From: Hemileia vastatrix
Taxonomy: Eukaryota; Basidiomycota; Pucciniomycetes; Pucciniales; Zaghouaniaceae
Length of the DNA stretch: 64,000 bases
Direction of reading: 5' to 3'
NCBI GenBank assembly: GCA_030280995.1
Contig: JASXTE010000005.1
Span: 29,060,501-29,124,500 of the forward strand
The first letter of the stretch is position 1. Each line of letters begins with the position of its first letter. This document shows, piece by piece, positions 34,430 through 46,500 of this stretch. Made by a program: the position numbers and the translations under genes. Under the pieces are notes generated by a model. That model worked only from the letters and a program-made list of their open reading frames with translations, made no database searches and was not told where the DNA came from.

Positions 34430-35400
34430 TTGAACGTTGTAAACAATTCTATAGTACTAGCTATAGGCCTTGACCAAGGGAGTTGGAGAAAACCCAGAGA
34501 AAAAATCCCCTGTCCCTTTAGAAAAATAAGTGAGATTTACCTGTTGCAGAAAATTAGAGATCTGTTTGCTAGACCCTCTAATTAAACACTCTTGACCTCT
34601 TTAAAAGTGAAAGAAAATAGTCCCAGACAGACTGCCAGAAAGAGTTGAAATGAAAAGTAATATATTCCAACAAAAAACCAGCCAATGAGACAGTGAGGAA
34701 CAGAGAGGTAATGAGTAAAGAGATGTGATTATTACCTGAAAATCTTCCATCACACGCGTCATACAGCCAGTGCAAAGACCACCCTGACCAATTCCCCAGC
34801 CTTTTTCATGCATAAAAGTGCATTTTAGCGCTTCCCCAGTGCCCAGGCGGGCACCCCGCTTTAAGGAAGGCAGACTGCTTAGGGTCGGGGGGCCTCTTCT
34901 AGACCCTAAAATACCTATACAACCCATAAAAACCCTAAAAACTGTAAAAACCCATAACTTCACTAATAAACAAGATAAACACACATAAGACATACCAAAA
35001 TAAAAAAAATGAAGAAAATATGCTGAGATATAATAAGTGACCCTAGATTAAGCCTACATAAGCACCACTAAGCAATAAACTTCTGATAAATACCAATAAC
35101 AACACCATAACTACCTTTTAAAACAAGGTAACCACCCATAGGGATACCAAAATGAAGAGAAAAGAAAGGAAATTAAGCTGATAAATAAAAAGTGACCCTT
35201 TCTTAAGCCTCCATAAAAACTACCACTATCACCTAAAGATGAAAAAATCCACTAATAACACCATAACCCCAATAACACCCTACATACCAAATACCCCCAA
35301 ATATGCACTCCAAAGGCCTACCCAGGTTTGGATCACCACAATGTGAGGAATATTCTTTTTAAACTCTGAAAAAAAAATAATAATAAACTTTCTAATACAT
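34430..35400 (+). repeat. Interspersed repeat, copy 1
   Basis: Begins with the landmark CTATAGGCCTTGACCAAGGG, followed by AAAATCCCCTGTCCCTTT. The same landmarks occur inverted at about 36490-35400 and direct at about 55360-56700. Copies 1 and 2 lie head to head. A GC-rich patch (34740-34920) contains small inverted repeats. No coding frame is supported. Family unknown; possibly a non-autonomous or LTR-like element. Confidence 0.6.
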
Positions 35401-36490
35401 CACAGGGGAAAAAACCCTGAGCTAGATGTTGTGGTCTTTTAACATTTGCAGAGGCCTTTGTTAGTCTGTTTGGCGCTGTTTGTGTATTTCTTAATTGACA
35501 TTGGTCATAGAATTAGGTGTCATTTTATTTTATTCAGTGAATTTTTGGAGTATGGGTATGTGGGTAGTATCATTGGATAGCCCTTTTTTTTCTTTATATT
35601 TGAAGTCGTGTTGATATTTTTCATATTCCAAGCTTTAAGGGGTCATTTCCTCATTTTTCATTTCTAAAAGATAGCTGTTTAATTTTGTTTTTTATGTTTT
35701 ACAGGATAACCTTAATTCTTAGGGATAAGTGCTTAGTACCATTAAGTGGGTCTAATTTAACTCTATATTTTATGTCACAATGTTTTCATAGCTTAATTTT
35801 GTGTTTTAAGGGTTTTAGTAGTTGTAGTAAATTTTTCTAAGTATTTTGAGCTTTATTTGATGTTCTTGGTGGTATTGAGCTTCAGGGAGGTCCTCCTGCC
35901 TTGGTTATAGAAGTCTGGGGAGCATTTCTAGAGGATTTTTATTCAATTTGGCTTTCAAAAGCACCAAATTAGTTGCTGTACATTGATTTTTGGATAGGTG
36001 GTATGTGTGTACATACTGAATAAGACATTTTGGGACATTTTAATTTATCATACAACCATCTGATAGTTATATCATTGTTTCTCACTCAGTTTTCACTGTT
36101 TTTTAGCCACAATTGGCTGTGTCTGTTGCAAGTTTATTTCTTCATTTAACTCAACTTTGGCAACTGGTTTCTCTGGTGTAGCTTTGCAACCTACATCAAG
36201 TATCTTTGCTGTGTTGGTGCCACAAGTGTACTGTGTCTTTGGTTTCTGGTGTGGATTTCTCTGTATTTCAGGTTTTCTGGGTCTTTGGCTATCAGTGGTC
36301 TGCTATTGGCTACTCTCTTGACTTTAAAAACAGTCAAGAAGTGTGTTGAAGGGGTATTTTAATAGTCTCTAATTTGCTGTAGCAAATAAATCTCACCTGG
36401 TATTTCTCGAAGGGACAGGAACTTTTCTCTCAAGTTTTACTCCAAATTGCTTGGTAAAGGTCTATAGCTAGTACTATAGGATTGTCTACA
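35400..36490 (-). repeat. Interspersed repeat, copy 2 (inverted)
   Basis: Reverse complement of the family at 55360-56330 over about 1 kb: shared landmarks (minus-strand sense) are CTATAGTACTAGCTATAG, GCCACAATTGGC (plus-strand reading), CTTAAAGC...GGAATATGAAAAATATC and GGGCTATCCAA. It adjoins the giant inverted repeat on its right. No gene is recognised. Confidence 0.65.
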
Positions 36491-39150
36491 ATGTCTAGTT
36501 CAGTTTTCAGTTGCAGGGTTGAATTCTGGGTCGGATTTGAAAAGTGACACTGTTTGAGCACATCTTATGTTTTGCCTTTCAGATGTTGGCATCTACTTTT
36601 CTCACATCCTATCATCTTCATGGAATGATAGTAAATTCTATTAATTTTTTTTGTGTCTCTTTCTTGTTTTTATTGCTCATCTTCTTCATCCATTTATTGC
36701 ACTTTAAAACATGCTACATGACTATATACCTGAAAATTGAATGGTAGTCTGATTTAATAGAGTTAGACCAAAAATTTTCCAGCTTCAAATTTTCTATATA
36801 AGTACCTTTTTTATACAGAAAATTATCAATTTTCCATATAATTTTATCCTGAGTGTCTTTCATTTTTTTTCCAAGATTTTCATATACTCATCATCTCTAA
36901 GTTTTTTTGGTTGTAAATTTCACCTTATAGATATTTACAACATCACACACAACACCTAAACTCTCCTATCCACTTTTATTTACTTGGAAAGAATTTCACC
37001 ACACCCCTTTCTGCCTTAACATATTTGATGACCACCCCACACAACCCTTCTTCTCTTTGTCCACTTTCAAATTAATTCATTCCATCCCACCCCCCTTTTA
37101 TCTACTAAAAAGATACTTCACCCAACCCCACCACTCCCTATCTTATTTCACTCAGAAATAACCCAATTTCACCCCTCCACATCATAATTTACTTACAAAA
37201 CGTCACATCCCAAGCCTCCTCACCCCACCCCAACTCAATTCACTCAAAAATCATCCATAAACACCCCTCCTTACTTTAACATACTCATAAACCACCCCTC
37301 CCCACTCTCCTCCCCTCCAAAAACTACATACACCAAATTTTTCCTTCTCTTTCAAATAAAAGTATCCCATACTTCATCTTCTGTTCATAATCATAAACTT
37401 CTTGCCCTTGTACCTCCAATATCCCTGCTCCTGTAACTAACTAAGCAATAACAAAAATTAAACACCTTAATAGAAGAATCAAACATTTATCTATAAAATA
37501 TTGAATATACACAATTAATAAACTAATAAAAGAAACTCATCAATTAAATGATAAACTAGAAATATAAATAATAAAACTCTTAATAGTAATAAAAAGTGCT
37601 ACTCATGTAAAAATTAAGCAATAGACCATAAATATGAAAGGACTGTATAAGGCATAGTCATTAAATATTTATAGCCAGCCAAATTTATAAAAAAATCTAA
37701 GTCCATAAATTAATTTGTAATGAGTCAAATTCCAAGAAAACTATAAAGCAACTTTTGTATCAAATATCCAACTGATAAAAAGACAATCTGGCTATAAATA
37801 TTTTATGACTGTGACTTATACAGTCCTTTCATATTTATGGTCTATTGTATAATTTTTACATGAGTAGCACTTTTCATTGTTATTAAGAGTTTTTTTATTT
37901 TTTTATTTCTAGTTTATCATTTAGTTACTGATTTTCTTTTATAATTTTATTAATTTTATATATTCAATATTTCATAGTTAAATGCTTGATTCTTCTATTA
38001 AGGTGTTTAATTTTTGTTGTTGCTTAGTTAGTTACAGGAGTAGGGAAATTGGAGGTGCAAGGGAGAGCAGTTTAAGTTGATGAATAGAAGATGAAGTATG
38101 TGATATTTTTATTTGAAAGAGAAGGAAAAAATTGGTGTATGTAAGTTTTGGAGTGGAGGAATCTAGAGAGAGGGGGTTTCTGAGTATCTTAAGGTAAGGA
38201 GCCGTGTGTAGGGGTGGTTTTTGAGTGAATCGAGATGGGTAGGGGTGGGGAGAGTTGGTTTCCAAGTGGATTGAGTTGAGTAGGGGTGATATGGGATATT
38301 TTTTAAGTCAATTATGATGTTAAGGGGTGACATTGGGTAATTTCTGAGTGAAATAAGATGGATAGTGGGAGATGGGGTGGTTTCTGAGTATATTAAGATG
38401 GGAGTGAGTGATTTTTAAGTTGATTAAGGTGGGGAGCAGTGGAATGTGGTGTTTTACAAATGGATTAAGTTAGAGAGGGATGGGGTTGAGTATCTTTTAA
38501 GTATATTGAAGGGGTGTGGGATATAATGGGGAAACTTGCAAGTGCATAAAGGAGAAGAAGGGATTTTTGGGATGGTTTTCAAGTATTTTAAGGTTGAAAG
38601 GGGTGTGGTGGGATAATTTAAAATTGAGTCAAAGTGGATAGGGGAGTTTTGGGGTTGTTTGTGGTTTTGAAAATATCTATAAGCTGTAATTTACAACTAA
38701 AAAGAACTTAGAGTTGATGAGTATATGGAGAGCTTGGAGCAAGAAAATGAAGAACACTCAGGATCAAATTATATGGAACATTGATAATTTTCTGTATAAA
38801 AAAGGTACTAATATAGAAAATTATAAGCTTTAAAAGTTGTTGTCTAGCTCTATTAGATCAGACTACCATGGAAGTTTCAAATAGATAGTCATGTAAAATG
38901 TTTTAAAATGCAAGACATGTATAAAGAAGATGATTAATAGAAACAAGAAAGAGTCACAAACAAAAAATAAATAGAATTTGAGGATGATTACATGAAGATA
39001 AGAGGTCATGAGCAAAGTAGATGTCAACCTCTGAAAGGAAAAACATAGTGTGGGCTTAAAAAGTGGCATTCAATAGTTTGTCAAAAAAGTAGACCCATGT
39101 ATGGAAAAGGGTCACAAAACTGAACTTGATGCCTGGTTCTCACTTTTTTC
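36440..39150. repeat. Giant inverted repeat (about 2.6 kb, arms over 1.1 kb)
   Basis: Left arm about 36541-37690 and right arm about 37785-39070 are reverse complements with scattered differences and a loop of only about 100 bases; weaker similarity continues outward to about 36440 and 39150. Paired landmarks include TTAGATAGTCATG-like ends (36710-36745 with 38870-38905), AATAGAAGAATCAAACAT with its complement near 37990, and GAAAGGACTGTATAAG with its complement near 37815. The left arm carries a C-rich strand (CACCCC runs) and the right arm the matching G-rich strand. No coding capacity is seen. It resembles a fold-back element or a very large MITE. Confidence 0.85.
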
Positions 39151-39289
39151 CCCCTGTGCATATCTAAAAAGCTTATTTTAGGAAGTTGGTAGTGGGTGTG
39201 ACCAGGTAAATAATTGAAAATTGGGGGTAGCTGCATAGTTCTGGCCATTTCATTTCTGTTAAATTTTTAGAGAGGAGGGTGGGAGTTTC

Positions 39290-39815
39290 TGGTTATTTAA
39301 TATCCAGGAAGCCAGTGAGCCTGGCTGACTTTTTTTTATATGTTAAGGGGAGTGGCTGTTGGTTTGTTTTGTTATGTGGCTAGCCAGCTGGCCATGAACC
39401 TGGCTGGCTTGATGTTTATATTTTGGGCTGGGTGTTGGTATAGGTAGGTAGAGTAGGGGAAAGGTTTAAAGAGGTTAAGGTACCCCAACTAGGCATCAAA
39501 GATTTCTGGATGGGTTTTTCAAGGCCAGAGAGATGGGGCTTAGGTGGGGGGGTTGGTACCCCAACCAGGCAACAAAGCTGCCTGGATGGATTTTTCCAAG
39601 GCCAGAGAGATGAGGCACAGGTGGGAGGAAGGGGTAGAAAATACACTAGCCAGGCAGGGGGGAGTGGTAGGGGCATGAAAAACCATTTGAGGACACCAAA
39701 AAGGGGGGAAAGGGGGATTTGAGGGCATCAAAAAGGGGTAAAGGGTGGTATTTGAGGACACCATGAAGGGGGAAATGGGGGGATGAGGCAGTCAAGGAGG
39801 GGAAAGGGGAATGAT
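39290..39815 (+). repeat. GC-rich hairpins and two minisatellites
   Basis: Small inverted repeats on the CCAG/CTGG theme (AGCCAGTGAGCCTGGCT; CCAGGCAACAAAGCTGCCTGG region) are followed by two tandem 76-base units starting GGTACCCCAAC at 39479 and 39555, then three roughly 32-base units starting ATTTGAGG at 39685, 39717 and 39750. Open frames here are low-complexity and not genes. Confidence 0.75.
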
Positions 39816-40355
39816 GGAGAGAAAAAAAAAGAAAGTAGATAAATTACTGTTAACTTGAAATGCAAACAAAGCACTTACAAGAAAAAATGGAGAAAAAAAG
39901 AGAACAAAGAAATTTAATAATTAGCAAGTATAAAAAAAGGACAAAAAAAAGACTTACCAGGAGAGATGAGTTGAGAAAACAACAAATTGACTTCAAATCA
40001 TTTGAGAGATGCAAGAATAGAAGAGGAAACAGATATGAGTGATGAAAGAACAACAGAATAACTGAAAAATTATGTAATTTCATGTTGAGCTGATGACAGA
40101 AAACAAAGAGAGTTGAAAAAAGAGACATTAAAAGAAATTTAAAAATCCAAGTCAATGTGCAAAAAAAGTATCATTCTTAGTGAATAAAACATGGAAGTTG
40201 ATCATTTGAAGAGTATGAAAAAAACTAAAAGTGTTGTGTTTAGAAATTTCAAAGTGTTATTGGAAGAGTTTTGGCCCTTATGCTAGTCAATTGAGAAATA
40301 TAAGTGTTAGATATAGTGGGATTATTTCAACTTGTTCATCTTCATACAACTCTAA
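39816..40355. other. Purine-rich spacer without a gene
   Basis: A-rich and G/A-rich DNA downstream of the PIF/Harbinger transposase pseudogene. The frames seen on either strand are low-complexity (Lys/Arg-rich or Phe/Leu-rich) and not convincing. Confidence 0.4.
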
Positions 40356-40770
40356 CTATTGATCTTTGAGGTCATCCAGTAGTTGGTGAAGTATAGTGCA
40401 ACACAGAGTCCAGTTTATCACTGCCTTCATTTCAGATTTATTTCTAAGAGGAATTCCTAATTCCCTTAAACTATAAAAACAACCTTTTAAGATTCCAATA
40501 TAATGTTCAATATGGACTCTTGACTTTTCCAAATGATATTTGAACTTGCAATTTCTACTATCTTCTGAATCGTCTACCCAAAAATCAGGCAGTACATACT
40601 TTTCATTCACATAAACAGAATCTTGCATAAAATACTCATGCTCATCAAAGACTTTTTCAGGTTCTTTTGAAATTTTCATTCTTTTGAAGAAATTGGAGTC
40701 ATGAAATGAACCAGGATAGCCAGAAAAGGAAAAATATAAGTTTTTTTTATGTCACATATAATCTGAACAG
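40356..40770 (-). pseudogene. PIF/Harbinger (DDE_4) transposase, C-terminal part
   Basis: Minus-strand reading contains VQIICDIKKN, SFSGYPGSFHDSNFF, then an EKSRVHIEHYIGILKG-type segment and a C-terminal WTLCCTILHQLL. These match the DDE_4 nuclease pattern: Asp in vCDik, GYPGSxHDS, and the final helix with Glu followed by GxLKgrf and CxiLHxll. The frame is cut at 40770 by the chromovirus LTR; the upstream half resumes at 49267. The AACAG at 40766-40770 is the target-site duplication. Confidence 0.85.
40766..40770. repeat. Target-site duplication AACAG (left)
   Basis: Five bases directly before the LTR terminus TGTCAC; the identical AACAG follows the other LTR at 49267-49271. This proves a single insertion event that produced the whole 40771-49266 element. 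Confidence 0.9.
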
Positions 40771-41562
40771 TGTCACTGGACAACCTACGCACAAGGTGGA
40801 GGATGTTCCTGTAAGTGAGATGAGGAGTTTGGATACTTCTTTGAAGCACAGAGGAATGATTTGAGGATGACTCAAAGGAAGAACTACTGCTTCGAGTTAT
40901 GTTGGAGAAGGATTCTAATATAATTTAAAGTTAATATTAAAATTCTTAAGATCTCACAAAGGGTTGGAAACTCAACAATCAAAGATTTAGGATTTAGAAA
41001 TGATTATTGAAAAAATAAAGAAAGATACAATAATAATGATTAAACTTAAAGCTTTTACCACTATTAACTATAAATATGTTTTATAATTTAATTCTAAAGA
41101 ATATCAAACCAAAATCCCAACCCCTTTTATATCCTTTACTCCTCCTCGCATTGACCTCATACCCATCCACTATTCCGCACACCACAGACCATTAAAAATA
41201 CATCCATTACACCTGAACCCTCCTCACTAACATCCGTTAACACTTTAATCCTCCACTAACCATTCCGTCCATGCTCACTACCCCTTTTAATAATTCACAG
41301 ACATTTAATAAACCTTTTAGTGCATCATTACATTGACTATTGTGCTGTGCATCTCTTATTGAATTGAAGACTGAGACACACTATTGAGATATTGACTGAT
41401 TTAGATTTAGAGTTTAGACTAGCGCGGTTGAATAGTGAGTACACAAAGGAAATTAGCAGTTGCTATGGAGAATTTCTTTCTGCGCTTCGAGTATGTATTT
41501 AGACCTCTGTATTATTGATTTAATGAGCTGCTTTTGCCTTGAGTGTCACGTGGCGTGTGACA
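40771..41562 (-). mobile_element. 3' LTR of the minus-strand chromovirus
   Basis: 792 bases, TGTCACTGG...GTGTGACA, closely matching the LTR at 48462-49266 with a few substitutions, many of them C/T. Because the coding strand is minus, this is the 3' LTR. The sequence at its right edge folds as a short hairpin (TGTCACGTGGCGTGTGACA). Confidence 0.9.
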
Positions 41563-41572
41563 GATGCCCAGG

Positions 41573-41579
41573 TATAAAA
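41573..41579 (+). promoter_or_regulatory. TATA box for the antisense ORF
   Basis: TATAAAA lies 10 bases outside the LTR edge and about 85 bases before the ATG at 41664, oriented opposite to gag-pol. The position fits a core promoter for the antisense accessory gene; use is inferred. Confidence 0.5.
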
Positions 41580-41663
41580 ATGCAAGCTCCTTTGAGCGTA
41601 AGACATACTTCCCACACTAGTTTCCCTTTACTTTTATTTTTAATTACTCTATAATTTACTACG

Positions 41664-42333
41664 ATGGATTTCCCTACTCCAACTCCCACGCCTCCACACC
41701 CTAAAGCGGATGGGGTAATTGTCACATGGCAATATTCCAAGGCTTGCACGGCTTGCGAGTCAATGGAGTACTTTTGCGTGGAAAACACGGCGACACAAGG
41801 TCCTTGCCAGAAGTGCAAATTTTGCCGCTGGAGACGGGTGGCGTGTGATGCCTTGTCGAAGAATGCCGACATCGAGAGTCGGTTCACAAAGACAAAATAT
41901 TGGGTGATTCCCAAGACAAAAGAGGTAGTCAAAGATATTTGGAATGTTTTAATTGGGGACAATTAATTGGTGAGAGCAAATGAGGAGGAGGCTGAAGACA
42001 ATGTAGCAACCTGGGTGACTCGGGCTGCAAGCAAGAAACGAGTGGTCGAAGAAGAAGTCGAGGAGTTAGTTGAGGAGGAAGAGGAAATCTCCATTTGTAG
42101 ACGGACCCCAAAAAAGCGACGGGTGGTCATCGAGGATGAAGAAGAGGAAAAGGAAGTGGTGGTGGAGGTCACTCGGAGGTTGTTCTTAGAAGCAGACCCC
42201 ATCTTTGAAGTAAGTCTATTCTCCTGATATTTTATAAATTTAGTTACTGATGGTTTTGTTTTAGAATTCAGACGTTGTCGCAGAAGTCCCTATGGCGGAG
42301 CGACCATTGTGGAACCCGCTGCTGTGGAAGTGA
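41664..42333 (+). pseudogene. Antisense Cys-rich accessory gene inside the chromovirus
   Basis: Plus-strand gene running against gag-pol, between the chromodomain end and the 3' LTR. Exon 1 is 41664-42209 and exon 2 is 42265-42333, with a 55-base GTAAGT...TTTTAG intron in phase 0. One in-frame TAA (41964-41966) interrupts an otherwise open 204-codon frame, so I call it a recent pseudogene. Order: Pro-rich N-terminus (PTPTPTPPHPKA); a Cys cluster KACTACESMEYFC ... PCQKCKFCRWRRVACD resembling fungal zinc-binding modules; after the stop, a Glu-rich stretch; the basic patch RRTPKKRRV (possible nuclear signal); and another acidic run. Antisense ORFs of this Cys-rich kind have been noted in basidiomycete gypsy elements. 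Function unknown; a nuclear DNA- or RNA-binding factor is a guess. A TATAAAA stands upstream. Confidence 0.6.
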
Positions 42334-43553
42334 TGGTGTAAATCTTGTCCAAAGATAGATTACCAGTGGTTTCCTTGAGGGAGGAGAATGAAGAAACCCT
42401 TGATCATGTATGGTCAAAGAAGCCTTGTCAGGTTTGACGAGCGAAATTTATTGAAGACTTTTGCGGCAAAATCAATATAATTGTCGATGCCGCTTCCTTT
42501 GACGTAGCCGAGGAGCTACTGGAATTTAAGAGAAGTGATTCCGGTTGGAGAGGGGGAAGTCTTTGAGAAATGTAGGAATGAAATAAGGGAAATTTTGGAG
42601 AAGATGAAGGGATTAGTTTGGGAGAAAATAAAAGAGAGAGTTTAAAATGGGAAAAGAAAAGGAAAGTAAAAAAATTTGTATTTAATTATTTTATTTTTTT
42701 GTTTTATGAAAATTTTAATATTTTATTTTTTATAAGATTTTGAGAGAAAAAGGAAAAGACAGAAAAAAAATTTAAATAGAATTTTGTTTTAAAATTTTGA
42801 AAGAAGAAGTTTAAATGAGAGAGGAAAAGAAAGAATTTTTGATTGAAGGAGTTTTAGTTTTAAAGTTCAAAAAGAAAAAGAATTAAGTAAGAAGAAATAA
42901 ATAAATAAATAAATAATTGATTGAAATAATTTTGTTGTAAATAAAATTTAATGAAAAGAAACAATTTTTTATTTATGAAAGTTTGTTAATTGAAGATTTG
43001 AGGATTTTAGTTTTTTGAAAAAAGAAAAGAAAGAAAAGAAGAGATGAAATAAATTTTAAAAGAGTTTTGAAAGAAAAGAAGTAATTTGATCAAAGGATTT
43101 AAAAGAGAGATTTAGAGGTTGAAGTGAAGTTTGAGAAGATGGTTGTGTTGCGTTTGTGAAGAATTTTGATAGTTCGAGGAAAAGAAATTTTTAAAGAAAG
43201 AATGTATATAGAAAATTGAGAAGGAAAAAAGAAAAAGAAGTAAATTTTTAAAGAAAAAGATTTTAATTTTATTTGTTTTATTTTATTTTATTTTATTTTA
43301 TTTTATTTTATTCATTTTAATTTAATTTGATTTTTTATTCATTTATTTTAATTTGAATTTTATTTCATTTGATTTTATTTTAATTTAATTTCATTTATTT
43401 TAAAGAAGGTTGAAAAATTTTGAAAAGAAAAAGAATAAAGAAGAAAACAAAATTAAGGAATTTTTTAGAAGTAAAGATGTTTTAGATTTTAAAAAGAAGA
43501 GAAGAGAAGAGAAGAAAGAAAAAAAAGATAAAGAAAAAAAATAAAAGAGAGTT
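42334..43553. other. Purine-rich internal region of the chromovirus
   Basis: About 1.2 kb between the antisense gene and the end of the pol frame. The plus strand is dominated by A and G (AAAGAAAAGAAG-type words), with an ATTTT pentanucleotide run at about 43270-43317 and an AAAT run at about 42893-42916. No gene. It could be long 3' UTR of the element. Confidence 0.6.
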
Positions 43554-46500
43554 TTAAGGTTTTGGTTTTAAAGGATATTTAAACTGAAAAGATTTTAGGA
43601 GTTCAGGGGAGTTAGAAACATTGATGACTGGTTCCCAGGATGTTTTGTCTGAGTCATCGAGGAAGCCTTCCCATTCCACAAGGTATTGAAGTTTTCCCTT
43701 GCGCATTCTTGAATCAAGGATGCGGCTTACTTCCCACTCTAGATGGTCTTCTACTTTAACCGGTTCCGGAGGAGGTTGGTTCTTTCCCGGGTATGTTTCT
43801 CGAGCCAGTTCCAGGAGAGATACGTGAAAAACAGGGTGAATAGCCTGCCATTTAGGAGGTAGCTTGAGTCAAAATGCAGTTTTAGAGACTTCAGAGTTAA
43901 TTTTGAATGGTCTCAAGTGTTTTTCATCCAGTTTCTTTGATGGTGAAGTTGTTCGAATGTTTCGTGCGTCAAGCCATACTTTGTCGCCTGGTTTAAAAGA
44001 AGGAGCTGTTTGTTGATGTTTGTCGGCCTGTTCCTTGTACCTTCTAACCACTAATTCCAAATTTGATTTAAGTTCCTCTTGGAGTCGTGATATGGTTTGA
44101 AGATAATGTTCCACAGGATGGTTAGTTCCTAGGTGAATTGAGTTGAATTGAGGATTTCTTCCATAAACATTTTCGAAAGGAGATTGTTGTCTCAAAGAAT
44201 GAGTCGAGTTATTATAAGCAAATTCAGCCAATGGTAACCATGTGGTCTAATTGTCTTGTTGGTAACTGACATACATTCAAAGGTATTGTTTGAGTATTTG
44301 GTTGACCCTTTCGGTTTGCCCATCAGTTTCAAGATGATAGGCTGTGGAGAGGTTCCTTGTGATATTGAGTTGTCAACACAGTTGAGTCCAGAATGTGGAT
44401 ACAAACAATGAGCCTCTATCTGAAATAATATCATTAGGTAAGCGGTGTTTGGAAAATACATATTCTAGAAGAAATTTTGAAAAATCTTCTGCTGTAGCAG
44501 TAGTAGTGGTTTTAATAAAAATAAACATTTTTGAAAATCTATCTACTATTACTAATATAGCATCAAAATTATTAGAAAGAGGAAGTTGAGAAATAAAATC
44601 CATTGATAAAGATTCCCAAGGTTTAGAGGGAATAGGAAGTGGTGGAAGCAACCCATACTTCTGGTGACGGGGAGCCTTATTCCTATTACATTTGTAACAA
44701 GCTTTTATATAGGCCTTGATTTCCCTGGTCATACATGGCCAGAAAAATCCCTAGCTATTAACTGGTAGGTTTTATCAACCCCAAAATGACCAGCTAATGG
44801 AGAATCATGTCGACCATTGAAAATCCATAATTTTATTTCATTGTTGTCGGGTATGACTACTCTTCTCTTGAAAACTAATAGACCTGATTCAATACTAAAT
44901 CTTTTGGCCCCTTGCTTTGAGAGTATATTATCTTTTAACCCTAAACAATAATTGTCCTTTGACTGAGCTTCGAGGATGTTGGATAGTGGATTTTGAAAAG
45001 ATTGAATTGTCATCAAACTAAGTTTCTGAGTCGTTAACATTGATTTGTTGAAGATTGATTTCACATTTGCTGAGTTCTTGTCAGCAAATGCGTCCCCCCG
45101 CTGTGGGTAAACTTTGTCCCGATGTGACAAGATATCTGGGACAATGCAGTTCTTACCTGGGCGATAGGAAATAGAAAAAGAAAATTCAGACAGAAATTCA
45201 GCCCACCTGGCTTGACGCCTGGTTAACACTTTGGAAGACATAAAGTATTTCAGAGAATTATAATCTGTTAAAATTTGAAAAGGACTATCTAAGCTGAGAA
45301 GAAAAGTGCGCCATTTTTTAAGGCAATGAATAATAGTTAAAAGCTCTTTGTCATGAATTTCATAATTTAATTCTACTGCAATGAGTTTGTGTGACTCAAA
45401 CTCAACAGGATGAAACAATTTTGTTTAAGGATTAAATTGAGAAATGACCCCTGCAATAGCATAATCGCTCGCATCTGTCTTGACTATTGTCGAAGCAGAA
45501 GGATCAAAGTGTCGAAGAATTGGAGCTGTGGTGAACACCATCTTAAATGCTTCAAATTCTTTTCGTGCTGTGGAAGTAAAAACAAAAGGAATATCTTTTC
45601 TAAGAAGAGAAGTAAGATTGGAAATAGTTTTAGAGTAATCTTTAATAAATATTCTATAGAAATTTGCAAAACCTAAAAATCCCTGGAGGGATTTGATGGA
45701 TTTGGGCTCAGGCCATTCCAGGACCTTTTGGACTTTTTTGTTGTCCATGACTAATCCATCAGTGGATAATTTAAAACCCAAAAAATCAATAGATTTAAGG
45801 TGGAATTTGCATTTATTATGCTTGGCGTAGAGACCGTGATCTCAAAGACGATTTAGGACCTGTCAAACATGATGAATATGTTCATCTAGTGTCTTCAAGA
45901 AAATTAAAATATCATCTAAATAGAGGACAACAAATTGTTTGACAACATCTTGAAAGATGTCATTAAAAAAGTTTGAAAAGTAGATGGTGTGTTACATGAT
46001 CCGAAAGGCATTACTAAATATTCAAAACTACCAAATCTAGTGAGCATTGCAGTCAGTGGTTCATGACCTTCCGCAATGCAAATAAGATTATAAGCACCTC
46101 TAAGATCAATTTTAGAAAATAAATTAACACCATTAAAAAGGGTAAGAAGTAATGAAATAGGGGGAACAGGATATGCATTCTTCTTAGTGACTTTGTTGAG
46201 CTTTCTATAGACAACACACAACCTAAGACTACCATCCTTCTTTTTTACAAAGAGAACAGGGGAGAAGGTTGGAGATTTACTGGCTCTGATGAAACCTTTG
46301 GCTAAATTCTCTGCAATGTAGTCTTGAAGAACTTGAGATTTGTCCTTTGACAAAGAATAGACAGGACCTGCCGGAGGTACTGGACCTATTAACTCTATCT
46401 GATGGTCGTAGGGTCAATGAGGTGGTAACTAATCGGCCTTGAAGATTGAAAAAACATTGAGGAAATCATGATAGATTTCTGGTAGAGTTGATTTAATGGC

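Noticed and set aside
39416..39764. Proline- and glycine-rich ORFs near 39.5 kb
   Set aside because: They are products of the GC-rich minisatellites read in several frames.
41929..42202. Minus-strand Ser-rich ORFs under the antisense gene
   Set aside because: They are the complement of its Glu/Lys-rich coding sequence and show no independent signals.
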